Of a stretch of DNA of 33,350 nucleotides, positions 23,502-30,893 are shown piece after piece. This stretch comes from an uncultured Bacilli bacterium (GTDB lineage Bacteria > Bacillota_I > Bacilli_A > RF39 > UBA660). How positions within the stretch are numbered: position 1 is the stretch's first letter; every line of letters begins with the position of its first letter. The notes under the pieces were generated by a model that saw only the letters and a list, made by a program, of their open reading frames with translations, was not told the origin of the DNA and searched no databases. Made by a program: the position numbers and the translations under genes. The DNA is taken from contig CANRHS010000006.1 of NCBI GenBank assembly GCA_947630495.1, positions 1 through 33,350 on the forward strand, read 5' to 3'.

Positions 23502-24094
23502 TCACCTTCTTTTAACTTTTATTTTTTCTAAACTATTATTAACTCTATCTTCAATTGCTTGAATTGGTATATTACTTGCATATTCTTCTAAAATATTATC
23601 TAATTTAATTAACTTAGTATCTATCATTTTCTTTCTATTAGTAATATTATCTTCCATTATATCGTTATCTATATAATTACCTAATCTTTTTACATAATAA
23701 CGATATCCATTTAATTTAGTACTAATACCTATTTCATATACTATATCATTATATCTAATTAAATAATAACTTTTAAAAAAAGAAAAGTTAACAGAAACCC
23801 AATATTTAAATAAATATAATTATAACTTGCATACTTACTAACTATATTATATAACAATCTAATTTTCTTCATATTTATTTTATCAGTATCTAATAAATCT
23901 TTATATCTTAAATTACTAACATAATTTTCTCCAAATAAAGGAACTTGTTCTGTAAAATGTTCAATCCAAGTAATATACTCTAAACTATTCTTAATTTCTA
24001 AAGTAGCTCTTTCTTCATACTCTGAATAATGTTTAAATAATTCAATCCTTTCTTTAATATTCTTAATTATACTTTTCTTATCTGATATATCCAT
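23502..24094 (-). pseudogene. Frameshifted hypothetical gene (or programmed -1 frameshift)
   Basis: The track shows only the first frame (MDISDKKS..., to 23759). The next open frame continues without a stop from the overlap to TGA 23502-23504 and encodes SYYLIRYNDIVYEIGIST... with no start codon and ribosome binding site of its own. The switch point contains a T7 run on the coding strand (plus 23775-23781). A -1 shift on the heptamer T TTT TTA (plus 23774-23780) would join both parts into one protein of about 195 aa. Start ATG 24094 has an AGGAGG site. This may be an indel mutation, a sequencing error in a homopolymer, or true recoding. Confidence 0.6.
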
Positions 24095-24123
24095 CAAAAC
24101 CTCCTAGGACTAATCCTAATTAA

Positions 24124-24152
24124 ATTATAAAGTATTTTTCTAATTAAGTCTA
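24124..24152 (-). promoter_or_regulatory. Promoter of the small hypothetical operon
   Basis: On the - strand TAGACT (24147-24152), 17 bases, TATAAT (24124-24129), 30 bases before the start of the frameshifted gene. Confidence 0.65.
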
Positions 24153-24175
24153 TATTTTTTAACTATTATTTAAAA

Positions 24176-24210
24176 AAACTGATAAAATAATTTAATATTT
24201 TTATCAGTTT
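24176..24210 (-). terminator. Terminator of the variable-tail protein gene
   Basis: AAACTGATAAAA and TTTTATCAGTTT form a perfect 12-bp stem around an 11-base loop. On the - strand a T-run follows. Confidence 0.85.
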
Positions 24211-24246
24211 CTAGATTAATATTTATAATTTGTATCAAGTTAGCCT

Positions 24247-24276
24247 GTCCCTCTCGGACTTCGCCCTCGTGGGGAC
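24247..24276 (-). other. GC-rich hairpin abutting the stop codon of the variable-tail gene
   Basis: On the - strand GTCCC...GGGAC encloses GGGC-GAA-GTCC. It directly follows the TGA stop in a 60% GC block within AT-rich surroundings. DGR target genes often have a hairpin or cruciform just after the variable region, so this is a candidate for that element. Confidence 0.4.
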
Positions 24277-25956
24277 TCAGGATACTAGGGCGTATGGTGT
24301 CAAACTTGTTCCATCTCCATTATCAATTATTGCGGTAGATTTGAGATAAAGGGCTGGCCGCACGCCGCCGGTGAGATTCGCACCGACGTAGCCAACGTCG
24401 CCGTCACTATTCCAGCCAGCGACACGGCCAGAGTCGAAGGAGGAGGGCGACAAGAACCACTCATAATTATCATGATTAGCAGAAGTTAACCAACTGGTTT
24501 CATAAGCTTCGTTGTAATACTCTCCTAAAGTAGTTTCATTCCAATAAGTACTATCGGCACTAAAACCATAATCTGATGGATACATTAAAGCAACACTACC
24601 TGACCAATTGGCTTGATTTCCACTCCAGATATCTCCTCCACTACATTCTTCATATTCTTCTTCAACCATACTACAACTTGCACTTTCTCTTTCATGTTCA
24701 TACGATAATGCTGAAGTATCTGTATTATAATTAAAGTTTCCTAAGTAATATTTTGTCTCAGCAATCATATTTTTGGCATTATCATATAAGGAATTTAAAT
24801 ATCCTTTATCTTGCATTTCATCACCTTTTGAATTTAGCCAATACTGAAGTCCTGCTGTTGTCCAGTCATTATAATAATTATCGTCATTCCAATTCCAATA
24901 AGCACTATTTTCTGAATAATCTTTCATAAATTTAGCATTACTTAAAGGTAATACTTTATACGATGAAAAATTATTAAGTTTTCCTGATGTCAATTCACCT
25001 TTTATATAATAATTTTTACCACCTACAACATAAGTTTCAGGAAATACTCCTGTTAATACTTCATTTCTTACTATTTTTAAATGTTCTTCATTATTTTCAT
25101 CTTTAAATACTCCAATTATTCTCCAAGTCTCACAATTATCTCCATTTTGTTCCATATTATCTTGACAATTGAAATATACATAATTATTTACATTTGTTCC
25201 AGAATATCGATATTCTCTTATATTACTACTTTCTTGAGTTACTTTCGTATTTGTATTTGTTACTCCTACTACTCCTCCAGTTTGACCTAATGTTTCTTTA
25301 ACTATTTCAGTTCCTAAAGGTTTATCTAATTCTTTAGGTGTAAAGTCTCCATTTACAGATACCTTGACACTTGCAAATGCATCTGTATTCCAAGTAGTCA
25401 TATCCATATCTGATGAACTTGCATCATCTCCGGCTCCTAAGTGCATTTCACTTGATACCCACATATATAACTTATAAGTTATCTTAGTATCTGTTCTTGT
25501 ATTTGCTGCAATGGTATTTACCCAGATTTTTTTACCATTTTCAAAATCAGAATACTTTCCAGCCTTTATTACTTCAGTTTCTTCTCCTCCTGGTAATTGT
25601 TCAGTCAATCTAAATCTTATGAACTTATCTGGTATTCTTGTATGTCTATTCTCTGCTTCTTCTCCCCAACTAATTACTATTTCATACCAAATTGGTTTAC
25701 TATAAGTATTCTTTCCTTCAATTGTAAACTCAAATACTTGACTTGGGTCATATGTACTTGTTGGCATAGCATTTTGAATATTTATAGTATTACTTGATTC
25801 AGTATACTTCATATAAATTTCGCCTGCAACCAACTGTTGGTTTTCACCAACCTTAAAATAATTCCATAATGAATAGGTTGCTCCTATTGTTAAAGTTAAT
25901 ACTAATAGAATTGCTCCTATTACTATTATTTTCTTTTCCTTGGCATATTTTTCCAT
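24277..25956 (-). CDS. Secreted TasA/camelysin-like protein with DUF6273-type, DGR-like variable C-terminus
   Basis: The start is set at ATG 25956 (MEKYAKEKKIIVIGAILLVL), with AGGAGG upstream; 559 aa. A signal-peptide-like helix ends ATYSLWNYF, as in TasA/CalY-type (M73-like) proteins, and a beta-rich domain follows to about residue 215. The C-terminal half is a DUF6273-like, C-type-lectin-style domain (TWRIIGVF, then WLNSKGDEM, LMYPSDYGF, EWFLSPSS and GVRPALYLKS). Codons from about residue 499 switch abruptly to GC-rich forms (TTC, GAC, GGC, GTC, TAC, CTC, ACC). 24361-24460 is 64% GC. The tail matches what a diversity-generating retroelement leaves in a target gene. No reverse transcriptase or template repeat is in the window. 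Likely a surface binding protein. Confidence 0.7.
   Translation of the reverse strand: MEKYAKEKKIIVIGAILLVLTLTIGATYSLWNYFKVGENQQLVAGEIYMKYTESSNTINIQNAMPTSTYDPSQVFEFTIEGKNTYSKPIWYEIVISWGEEAENRHTRIPDKFIRFRLTEQLPGGEETEVIKAGKYSDFENGKKIWVNTIAANTRTDTKITYKLYMWVSSEMHLGAGDDASSSDMDMTTWNTDAFASVKVSVNGDFTPKELDKPLGTEIVKETLGQTGGVVGVTNTNTKVTQESSNIREYRYSGTNVNNYVYFNCQDNMEQNGDNCETWRIIGVFKDENNEEHLKIVRNEVLTGVFPETYVVGGKNYYIKGELTSGKLNNFSSYKVLPLSNAKFMKDYSENSAYWNWNDDNYYNDWTTAGLQYWLNSKGDEMQDKGYLNSLYDNAKNMIAETKYYLGNFNYNTDTSALSYEHERESASCSMVEEEYEECSGGDIWSGNQANWSGSVALMYPSDYGFSADSTYWNETTLGEYYNEAYETSWLTSANHDNYEWFLSPSSFDSGRVAGWNSDGDVGYVGANLTGGVRPALYLKSTAIIDNGDGTSLTPYALVS
24340..24462 (-). repeat. Candidate DGR variable region
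   Basis: It encodes EWFLSPSS through GVRPALYLKS. Codons follow NNC or NNT at the variable positions (TCC, TTC, GAC, GGC, GTC, TAC, CTC, ACC; also TCT, CGT, GCT, AGT, GTT, GGT), the pattern left when AAC/AAT codons of a template are mutated at adenines. No template repeat was found by eye in this window. Confidence 0.5.
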
Positions 25957-26004
25957 TTCTTTTTTCCTCCTCTTCTTGGAAAATCTTCCCTTTATTCTAA
26001 TAAT

Positions 26005-26033
26005 ATTATAAGACAAATTCTTGGACTTTTCAA
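26005..26033 (-). promoter_or_regulatory. Sigma-A promoter of the variable-tail protein gene
   Basis: On the - strand TTGAAA (26028-26033), 17 bases, TATAAT (26005-26010). A short inverted repeat (GACTT/AAGTC) overlaps the -35 and could be an operator. Confidence 0.7.
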
Positions 26034-26040
26034 GTCAATT

Positions 26041-26101
26041 TTTAAAAAGACACAGAAAAGATAGTATTAATATACTACTTCCCTATGTCTTAACTTGTTA
26101 T
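26041..26101 (-). terminator. Terminator of the G8-containing mini-transcription unit
   Basis: On the - strand an outer AAGACATAG/CTGTGTCTT stem and an inner GTAGTAT/ATACTAT stem form a long hairpin followed by T5. It separates the mini-gene from the next promoter. Confidence 0.65.
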
Positions 26102-26118
26102 ATTTAATTAATTTTATC

Positions 26119-26205
26119 TTATGAGATAAGTTTGTATACCCCCCCCATGGTAAACTGAATGCTAACTTTATTTGTTGATACATTACATATATTTTTGCTT
26201 GTCAT
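26119..26205 (-). CDS. Candidate 28-aa peptide with internal G8 tract
   Basis: MTSKNICNVSTNKVSIQFTM then GGVYKLIS. It is too short for the ORF track. It has its own promoter (TTGATT, 16 bases, TATTAT at 26239-26266) and terminator, and a weak AGGAAGTG site about 10 bases before ATG. Codons 20-23 contain eight G in a row, a strong slippage site that would switch the reading frame. Whether it is translated is unproven; the transcript could instead be a small RNA. Confidence 0.35.
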   Translation of the reverse strand: MTSKNICNVSTNKVSIQFTMGGVYKLIS

Positions 26206-26238
26206 GAAGGGTCACTTCCTTTCCTATCCTATATATAC

Positions 26239-26266
26239 ATAATATCATAAATTTTCAAATAATCAA
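26239..26266 (-). promoter_or_regulatory. Promoter of the G8 mini-unit, related to the 16-kb small-RNA promoters
   Basis: On the - strand TTGATT (26261-26266), 16 bases, TATTAT (26239-26244). The surrounding TATACTTGATT...ATGATATTATGTATA closely resembles the promoters at 16512 and 16761. Confidence 0.55.
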
Positions 26267-26309
26267 GTATAATTTGCAAAATTAGATGTAAAGTTTACAA
26301 AAAAAGAAG

Positions 26310-27029
26310 TTAATCCAAGTTTATACCAAAGTATCTACTTGCTAAATTACTTCTTTCAGGATAATCTTCTCTTAATAAAGCTTCTTCTAATTTCTTCTTA
26401 TTATATGTTATTACTTTCCTTAAAACAGTTACTTCTGTTTTAATATCAATAATTGTATAACTAGTTATATTTCTTTTAACACATCCAGAACTTCCAACTC
26501 CATATAACTTAATATTATCAAAATCTTGTTCAAACCCAGTATGTTCATGTCCAACAAAAATATAATCACTATTAGTTTTCTTAACTACATCACCTAAACA
26601 ATCTTTTAAGGTAGTTAATAAATTTAAACTATGATATGGATATTTTAAATTTTTATCTTTAATTAAGAAATGCATAAACTTAAACTTATTATTACCATAT
26701 TTAAAATCAATAAATAAAGGACACTTTTCTAAAAACTTTCTTTCAATATCTCCTAAAGTAGATGCTATATATTTATAATGTTCTCTTTCACTTTCTTCAA
26801 TATTATAATCACTACTGGTTCCAAATAAATACGCAAGTTCATGATTACCTAATATTAATTTAATATTATTATTTATAATTAAATCTAAACAAGATTTACT
26901 ATCTGGTCCTATTCCAATTATATCTCCAAGACAGATGATTTCATCAATATTTTCTTTTTCAATATCTTTTAATATTTCTTTTAATGCTTCTAAATTACCA
27001 TGTATATCTGAAAATAAAGCTATTCGCAT
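26310..27029 (-). CDS. Calcineurin-like metallophosphoesterase (YfcE-type)
   Basis: 239 aa. All metal-binding motifs are visible in order: FSDIHGN, LGDIIG, GNHE, and the late GHEH with the upstream His region MHFLIK. Such proteins hydrolyse phosphomono- or diesters with two metal ions; the substrate cannot be told. The start has AAGGAGG with a good gap and its own promoter. Monocistronic. Divergent from the second Rpn gene. Confidence 0.9.
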   Translation of the reverse strand: MRIALFSDIHGNLEALKEILKDIEKENIDEIICLGDIIGIGPDSKSCLDLIINNNIKLILGNHELAYLFGTSSDYNIEESEREHYKYIASTLGDIERKFLEKCPLFIDFKYGNNKFKFMHFLIKDKNLKYPYHSLNLLTTLKDCLGDVVKKTNSDYIFVGHEHTGFEQDFDNIKLYGVGSSGCVKRNITSYTIIDIKTEVTVLRKVITYNKKKLEEALLREDYPERSNLASRYFGINLD

Positions 27030-27054
27030 ATTAATTCCTCCTTGAATGCCTATT

Positions 27055-27083
27055 ATTTTAATCTAAAATAGTAATAAATTCAA
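27055..27083 (-). promoter_or_regulatory. Promoter of the metallophosphoesterase gene
   Basis: On the - strand TTGAAT (27078-27083), 17 bases, TAAAAT (27055-27060), about 25 bases before the ATG. Confidence 0.6.
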
Positions 27084-27160
27084 GTATTTTTAACTAATTT
27101 TAAGATTTATTTCTTAACTACATATCGTATAACAGGGACAAACTATACTTTTAAAGCCTA

Positions 27161-27213
27161 AACCAAGGTTATAAACTGGGTTAACTTGGGAAAATTGCTC
27201 CCAAAAATTGGTT
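27161..27213. other. Nested inverted repeat in the divergent intergenic region
   Basis: TTGGGA/TCCCAA (27186-27204) around a 7-base loop sits inside a wider AACCAA/TTGGTT pair (27161-27213). It could be a regulator site or the remnant of a terminator. The rest of the 320-base gap holds only the two promoters and AT-rich sequence. Confidence 0.4.
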
Positions 27214-27296
27214 AAAATTCAGAAATTTAAAGATAGATATTAGACAAATTTTTAAATTGCCTTACCTTTTGCTAGCAAATCATGAAATTACCTAAT

Positions 27297-27325
27297 TTGA
27301 CACATTTTGCAACATGTGATATGAT
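27297..27325 (+). promoter_or_regulatory. Sigma-A promoter of the second Rpn gene
   Basis: TTGACA (27297-27302), 17 bases, TATGAT (27320-27325). TGCAA and TTGCA half-sites flank the -10 and may be an operator. Unlike the first Rpn gene, a strong GGAGGAGG site follows. Confidence 0.75.
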
Positions 27326-27349
27326 GATTGCACAGGGAGGAGGAACATC

Positions 27350-28393
27350 ATGAATAATGATATTAAGTTATTAGAGGAAGGAGAAATGGAACCTCTAATA
27401 AAAAATAATAGCATAAAGATTCTCTTTAATAGTAGTAATAAGGATATAACTACTCTTTTAGTATCAATTCTAACTAAAACGCCTTATGATAATTTAAAAG
27501 ATAAAATAAAATTTTCACCACTTGCTAATAATAACACTAATCTCGAACAAAAAACAACAGAGCGTGATGTTGTATTAGAAATTAATACTGATACTAAAAG
27601 TTATATACTTATAACAGAGTTTAATTACTTTCGAAGAGATATTGAAAATGTATTAAATGATAAGAAATTCTGGGGATTTTGTCTAGATAAACTTGATAAA
27701 CTTAAAAGAAAATGTATTGCCAAAAGTTCTTATTATTTATATAGAACTTTTGGAACTCAATTAAAAGTTAATGAAAGTTATTTTGATGCTAAGAATGTTG
27801 TATTATTTGATATTAATACTTTTGCAATTAATAGTAATGCCAAAAATTGTATGATTGATTATGTTATGTATGACATCGAAAATAAAGATATTTTCTCAGA
27901 AGATGTTAAAAGATATGCTTTAGATGTTGCAAATTGTTATAGAAAATGGTATAATCATAAGTATCAGGAATGTAATAGTGAAGAAAAGAATTTAATTCTT
28001 TTAGGAGCAATGCTTGCATCTAAAAAATTATCTGAAGTATTTAAATGTATAGATGAACTAGATACTTGTATTGATTTAAAAAAGAGATTGAAAGGAGTGA
28101 TTATTGAAATGCTAGATACTAATACGGTAACTGCTAATATCTTTGATAGAGATAAAGAAGCAGAAGAAATGAAGAAGATTATTTTTGACTTTGCCAATAG
28201 TGAAACTGTAAAAAATGCACAAGCAAATGGAATGCTTATAGGTGAAGAAAAAAAAGAAAAAAATACAATTATTAATTCTTATAACTTAAATATTCCAATT
28301 ACAACTATTGCTGAAATATGTGGGACTTCAATAGAAAAAGTCAAAAAAGTTATTAATGATTACTTAAAACAAACTAATCCTAATCTTAATTAA
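27350..28393 (+). CDS. Rpn-family nuclease / PD-(D/E)XK transposase-like protein, second copy
   Basis: 347 aa. The nuclease core is DVVLEINTDTKSYILITEFN, again ending E-x-N. It is followed by RRDIENVLNDKKFWGF and a long helical middle. The C-terminal ~90 residues (SETVKNAQANG, then NTIINSYNLNIPITTIAEIC) form the family tail. GGAGGAGG with a 6-base gap precedes the start. A candidate internal start, Met254 (28109), has AAAGGAG 11 bases upstream, longer than ideal. Eleven bases downstream of the stop lies a separate gene encoding a close relative of just this tail. Only distantly similar to the Rpn at 6159. Confidence 0.85.
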   Translation: MNNDIKLLEEGEMEPLIKNNSIKILFNSSNKDITTLLVSILTKTPYDNLKDKIKFSPLANNNTNLEQKTTERDVVLEINTDTKSYILITEFNYFRRDIENVLNDKKFWGFCLDKLDKLKRKCIAKSSYYLYRTFGTQLKVNESYFDAKNVVLFDINTFAINSNAKNCMIDYVMYDIENKDIFSEDVKRYALDVANCYRKWYNHKYQECNSEEKNLILLGAMLASKKLSEVFKCIDELDTCIDLKKRLKGVIIEMLDTNTVTANIFDRDKEAEEMKKIIFDFANSETVKNAQANGMLIGEEKKEKNTIINSYNLNIPITTIAEICGTSIEKVKKVINDYLKQTNPNLN

Positions 28394-28404
28394 AGGAAAT
28401 TAAT

Positions 28405-28647
28405 ATGACTGATATTGAATTAGATGAATCTTATAATGAGATAAAAAAGACTATTCTTGATTTTCAAAATAGTGAAACTGTTAGAAAAACTAAAGAAAAA
28501 GCAAGAGAAGAAGTAAGAATAAAATCGATTATTAATGCCTATAACTTAAATATTTCAATTGAAAACATTGCATATATATGTGATACTTCAATTGATAAAG
28601 TTAAAGATATTATTAAAGATTATGAAAACAGCCTAGTTAAATACTAG
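28405..28647 (+). CDS. Stand-alone Rpn C-terminal-domain protein (candidate antitoxin)
   Basis: 80 aa. It aligns along nearly its full length with the end of the preceding Rpn: NSETVRKTKEK, then IINAYNLNISIENIAYICDT and SIDKVKDIIKDY, against NSETVKNAQ, IINSYNLNIPITTIAEICGT and SIEKVKKVINDY. It has its own AAAGGA site with a 7-base gap, so it is not just a remnant. Because short C-terminal Rpn products inhibit full-length Rpn in E. coli, this may be the same role made by gene duplication. A decaying second Rpn copy is the alternative. The terminator follows at once. Confidence 0.7.
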   Translation: MTDIELDESYNEIKKTILDFQNSETVRKTKEKAREEVRIKSIINAYNLNISIENIAYICDTSIDKVKDIIKDYENSLVKY

Positions 28648-28656
28648 ACTGTTTTT
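28627..28656. terminator. Terminator between the Rpn operon and the MBL-fold gene
   Basis: AACAGCCTAG (28627-28636), loop TTAAATA, CTAGACTGTT (28644-28653) with one C/A mismatch, then T5. Works for + and probably for -. Confidence 0.7.
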
Positions 28657-29512
28657 GCCATAACATCTTATTATCTTGAAATAGATAAGTTATTTTATTT
28701 AATTTTAATAAATAAGTTAAATAGGCTTTAATAGTACTTCCTACTAAAACATATTGGTTTAAGTTTAATACTAAATTATAATGATTAAAGATATTTGTTA
28801 ATAAATCATCTAATGTATTTGGTGTTTCTAAGATAGTTAAGATTACATTTATTATTTCTTCTATCTTCTTTTTATTTAATTCAATTAAATCTTTAATATC
28901 AGTTAATAATTCAGAATGAGAAAGAACATAATATTTACCATTTAAAGTTTTTAAGTATTCTAAAGTATTTAAATATTCTTCTAAATCATAAAGATAAAAG
29001 ATATGATACTTGTTGATAGCATCAGATGATGCTAGACTATCTGCTAAAAAGTAAACATCATCACTTGTTTTTAATCCTATCATATCTAAAGAATGACCTT
29101 TTAGATTAAAATATTCTAATCCATTTGGTAATTCAAGACTTGTTGCTTTAGAAGAATCTGCTTTTAAGAATTTATTTTGAAGTTCTTTAAAAGGATTACT
29201 ACCATATAACATGGTAGGTTCTAGAATCGGATAATTAATAAATGGTATTTCCATGCCATAGGAATAAATTTTAGCATTAGTTCTATCTTCGATTACTTTA
29301 TTACCTCCAATATGGTCAGCATGGGAATGTGTTGAAATTATTCCTACCACATTTAAATTATTTTGGGCTAAAAGTTTTAATACTTTCTTACCTGCATCTT
29401 TATCATTTCCAGAATCTATTAAATAAACGTCATTTTGATTTATTTTAAATACTCCTATATTATTAATATTCTTTATATAGTAAGTATTATTACCTAATTT
29501 TATAAGTTCCAT
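28637..29512 (-). CDS. MBL-fold metallohydrolase
   Basis: 291 aa. The metallo-beta-lactamase signature HSHADHIGGNK is intact, with a preceding LIDSGNDKDAGK strand, GHSLDMIG as the next His, and LADSLASSD with the bridging Asp. A C-terminal helical extension of about 80 residues follows. The substrate cannot be told; related enzymes act on glyoxalase-type thioesters, lactones or nucleotides. It is the last gene of the murI-nagA operon, starting immediately after the kinase stop. Confidence 0.85.
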   Translation of the reverse strand: MELIKLGNNTYYIKNINNIGVFKINQNDVYLIDSGNDKDAGKKVLKLLAQNNLNVVGIISTHSHADHIGGNKVIEDRTNAKIYSYGMEIPFINYPILEPTMLYGSNPFKELQNKFLKADSSKATSLELPNGLEYFNLKGHSLDMIGLKTSDDVYFLADSLASSDAINKYHIFYLYDLEEYLNTLEYLKTLNGKYYVLSHSELLTDIKDLIELNKKKIEEIINVILTILETPNTLDDLLTNIFNHYNLVLNLNQYVLVGSTIKAYLTYLLKLNKITYLFQDNKMLWQKQSSI

Positions 29513-29513
29513 T

Positions 29514-30893
29514 TTATTCTACCTCAGGAAGAGAAGCAGCAGCAACTGACTGACCTACTCTTCTTGAAGATTCATCTGGAATATGAATTTGAATATTAAG
29601 TTCAGGGAATTCCTTTTCTAATACTTCGCGGGCTTTCTCAGCAATTATATCGCCACCCATACCAGATGTTACTCTTCCCATTAAAAGAACATGGTCTAAA
29701 TTATAGAATTCATGATAATAAGCAACTCCATAACCTAGATAAACTCCAATTGTCTCATAGATTTTCTTAGCATCTTGATTATTTTCTTTAAGTAAGTCTT
29801 GAACAACTTTTAACTTTTCAGCAGGAGTTAGGGTTTTCTCTAATTTAATTCCCGCAGCAGGTGCAAGTTTAATAACGGCATCTTGCGAAAAATACTTAAC
29901 TCCACATCCATAGTCACCTGACCATTCATCAACCATCGCATTTTTATTAAAATCAACGGGAACAAAGGCAAGTTCATTTAAATAACCTGTGATATTTCCA
30001 TGTTCATCAATATAACCTCCGGCTTCACTTGTTCCCATGGCAATTCCTAAAAGAGAGTTAACATTTAAGTTCATGGCTCCAGCTAGAGCTGTAACATCCC
30101 CGTCATTTGCAACTTGAATAGGAATATCATATCCTAATTCTTGACTTAATTTCCGAGCGGCATCTAAATAGATAGTTTTTACATATTTATCAAAGTCCTC
30201 TTTGGAAACTTTAATAAATAAAGATGCAACCATGATTTTATTATCTATACAAACACCAGCCGTTGATACACCAATGGCATCTACCCTACCTAATTTTTCG
30301 GCTGCTGTTTTAAAGGCTTGATAAATCTCATCAAAATGATACTTGGGATCACTATTTAACTTAGGTGCCCAAATAACTTCTTCAGAGTAAATACTTTCTC
30401 CATCTTTAACAGCAGATACCTTTCTATCAGACCCTCCGGCGTCAAACCCAATTCGATTTCCTTCTAAATGTCTTCCAACAGAAACTGAAGTTTTAGATGT
30501 TTCAGGTGCATCTTTTAAATCCATATAAACAACTTCAAACTTTCTTTCATAGACTCCTTCCATGAAAGTTGTATCAAATTCTCTTACCCCTCCTATTTTA
30601 TAATCTTCTTTAATTTTTTCATAGATTTCACGGGATCCTGAAATTATTATTTTAAAACCTCCAGCAACCCAAAGAAGAGTTTTAGCAAGACGAGATACAA
30701 AGTTATAATTTAATTCATCATCAATTCCTGGTTCTAAAATTCTTGTTTTATAAGAATAAACTAAATTATTTGATCTTTCTACGGCAATTACAATATCTTG
30801 TCCCTTATCTTTCGTTCTTTCCTTCATTTCTTTTATCTTTAAAGAAAGGGGTTCAAATTCCTTATCTAAAATGGCTTCTACTTTACACTTCAT
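29514..30893 (-). CDS. ROK/hexokinase-like sugar kinase with N-terminal extension
   Basis: 459 aa. From about residue 147 the sequence RIGFDAGGSDRKVSAVKDG fits the ATP-phosphate loop of the ROK/actin-like kinase fold, followed by AIGVSTAGVCIDN, VANDGDVTALAGA with the catalytic Asp, and GIAMGTSEAGGY. The preceding ~145 residues are an extra domain not found in ordinary 300-aa ROK kinases. Its gene overlaps nagA by 11 bases, so a substrate such as N-acetylglucosamine or N-acetylmannosamine is likely. The zinc-binding cluster of classical ROK repressors/kinases is not seen. Exact substrate unproven. Confidence 0.75.
   Translation of the reverse strand: MKCKVEAILDKEFEPLSLKIKEMKERTKDKGQDIVIAVERSNNLVYSYKTRILEPGIDDELNYNFVSRLAKTLLWVAGGFKIIISGSREIYEKIKEDYKIGGVREFDTTFMEGVYERKFEVVYMDLKDAPETSKTSVSVGRHLEGNRIGFDAGGSDRKVSAVKDGESIYSEEVIWAPKLNSDPKYHFDEIYQAFKTAAEKLGRVDAIGVSTAGVCIDNKIMVASLFIKVSKEDFDKYVKTIYLDAARKLSQELGYDIPIQVANDGDVTALAGAMNLNVNSLLGIAMGTSEAGGYIDEHGNITGYLNELAFVPVDFNKNAMVDEWSGDYGCGVKYFSQDAVIKLAPAAGIKLEKTLTPAEKLKVVQDLLKENNQDAKKIYETIGVYLGYGVAYYHEFYNLDHVLLMGRVTSGMGGDIIAEKAREVLEKEFPELNIQIHIPDESSRRVGQSVAAASLPEVE

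Noticed and set aside
25081-25797. Small + strand ORFs within the variable-tail gene (25081, 25511, 25597)
   Set aside because: Antisense shadows of a clear secreted protein; Ile/Ser/Tyr-rich translations with no ribosome binding sites.
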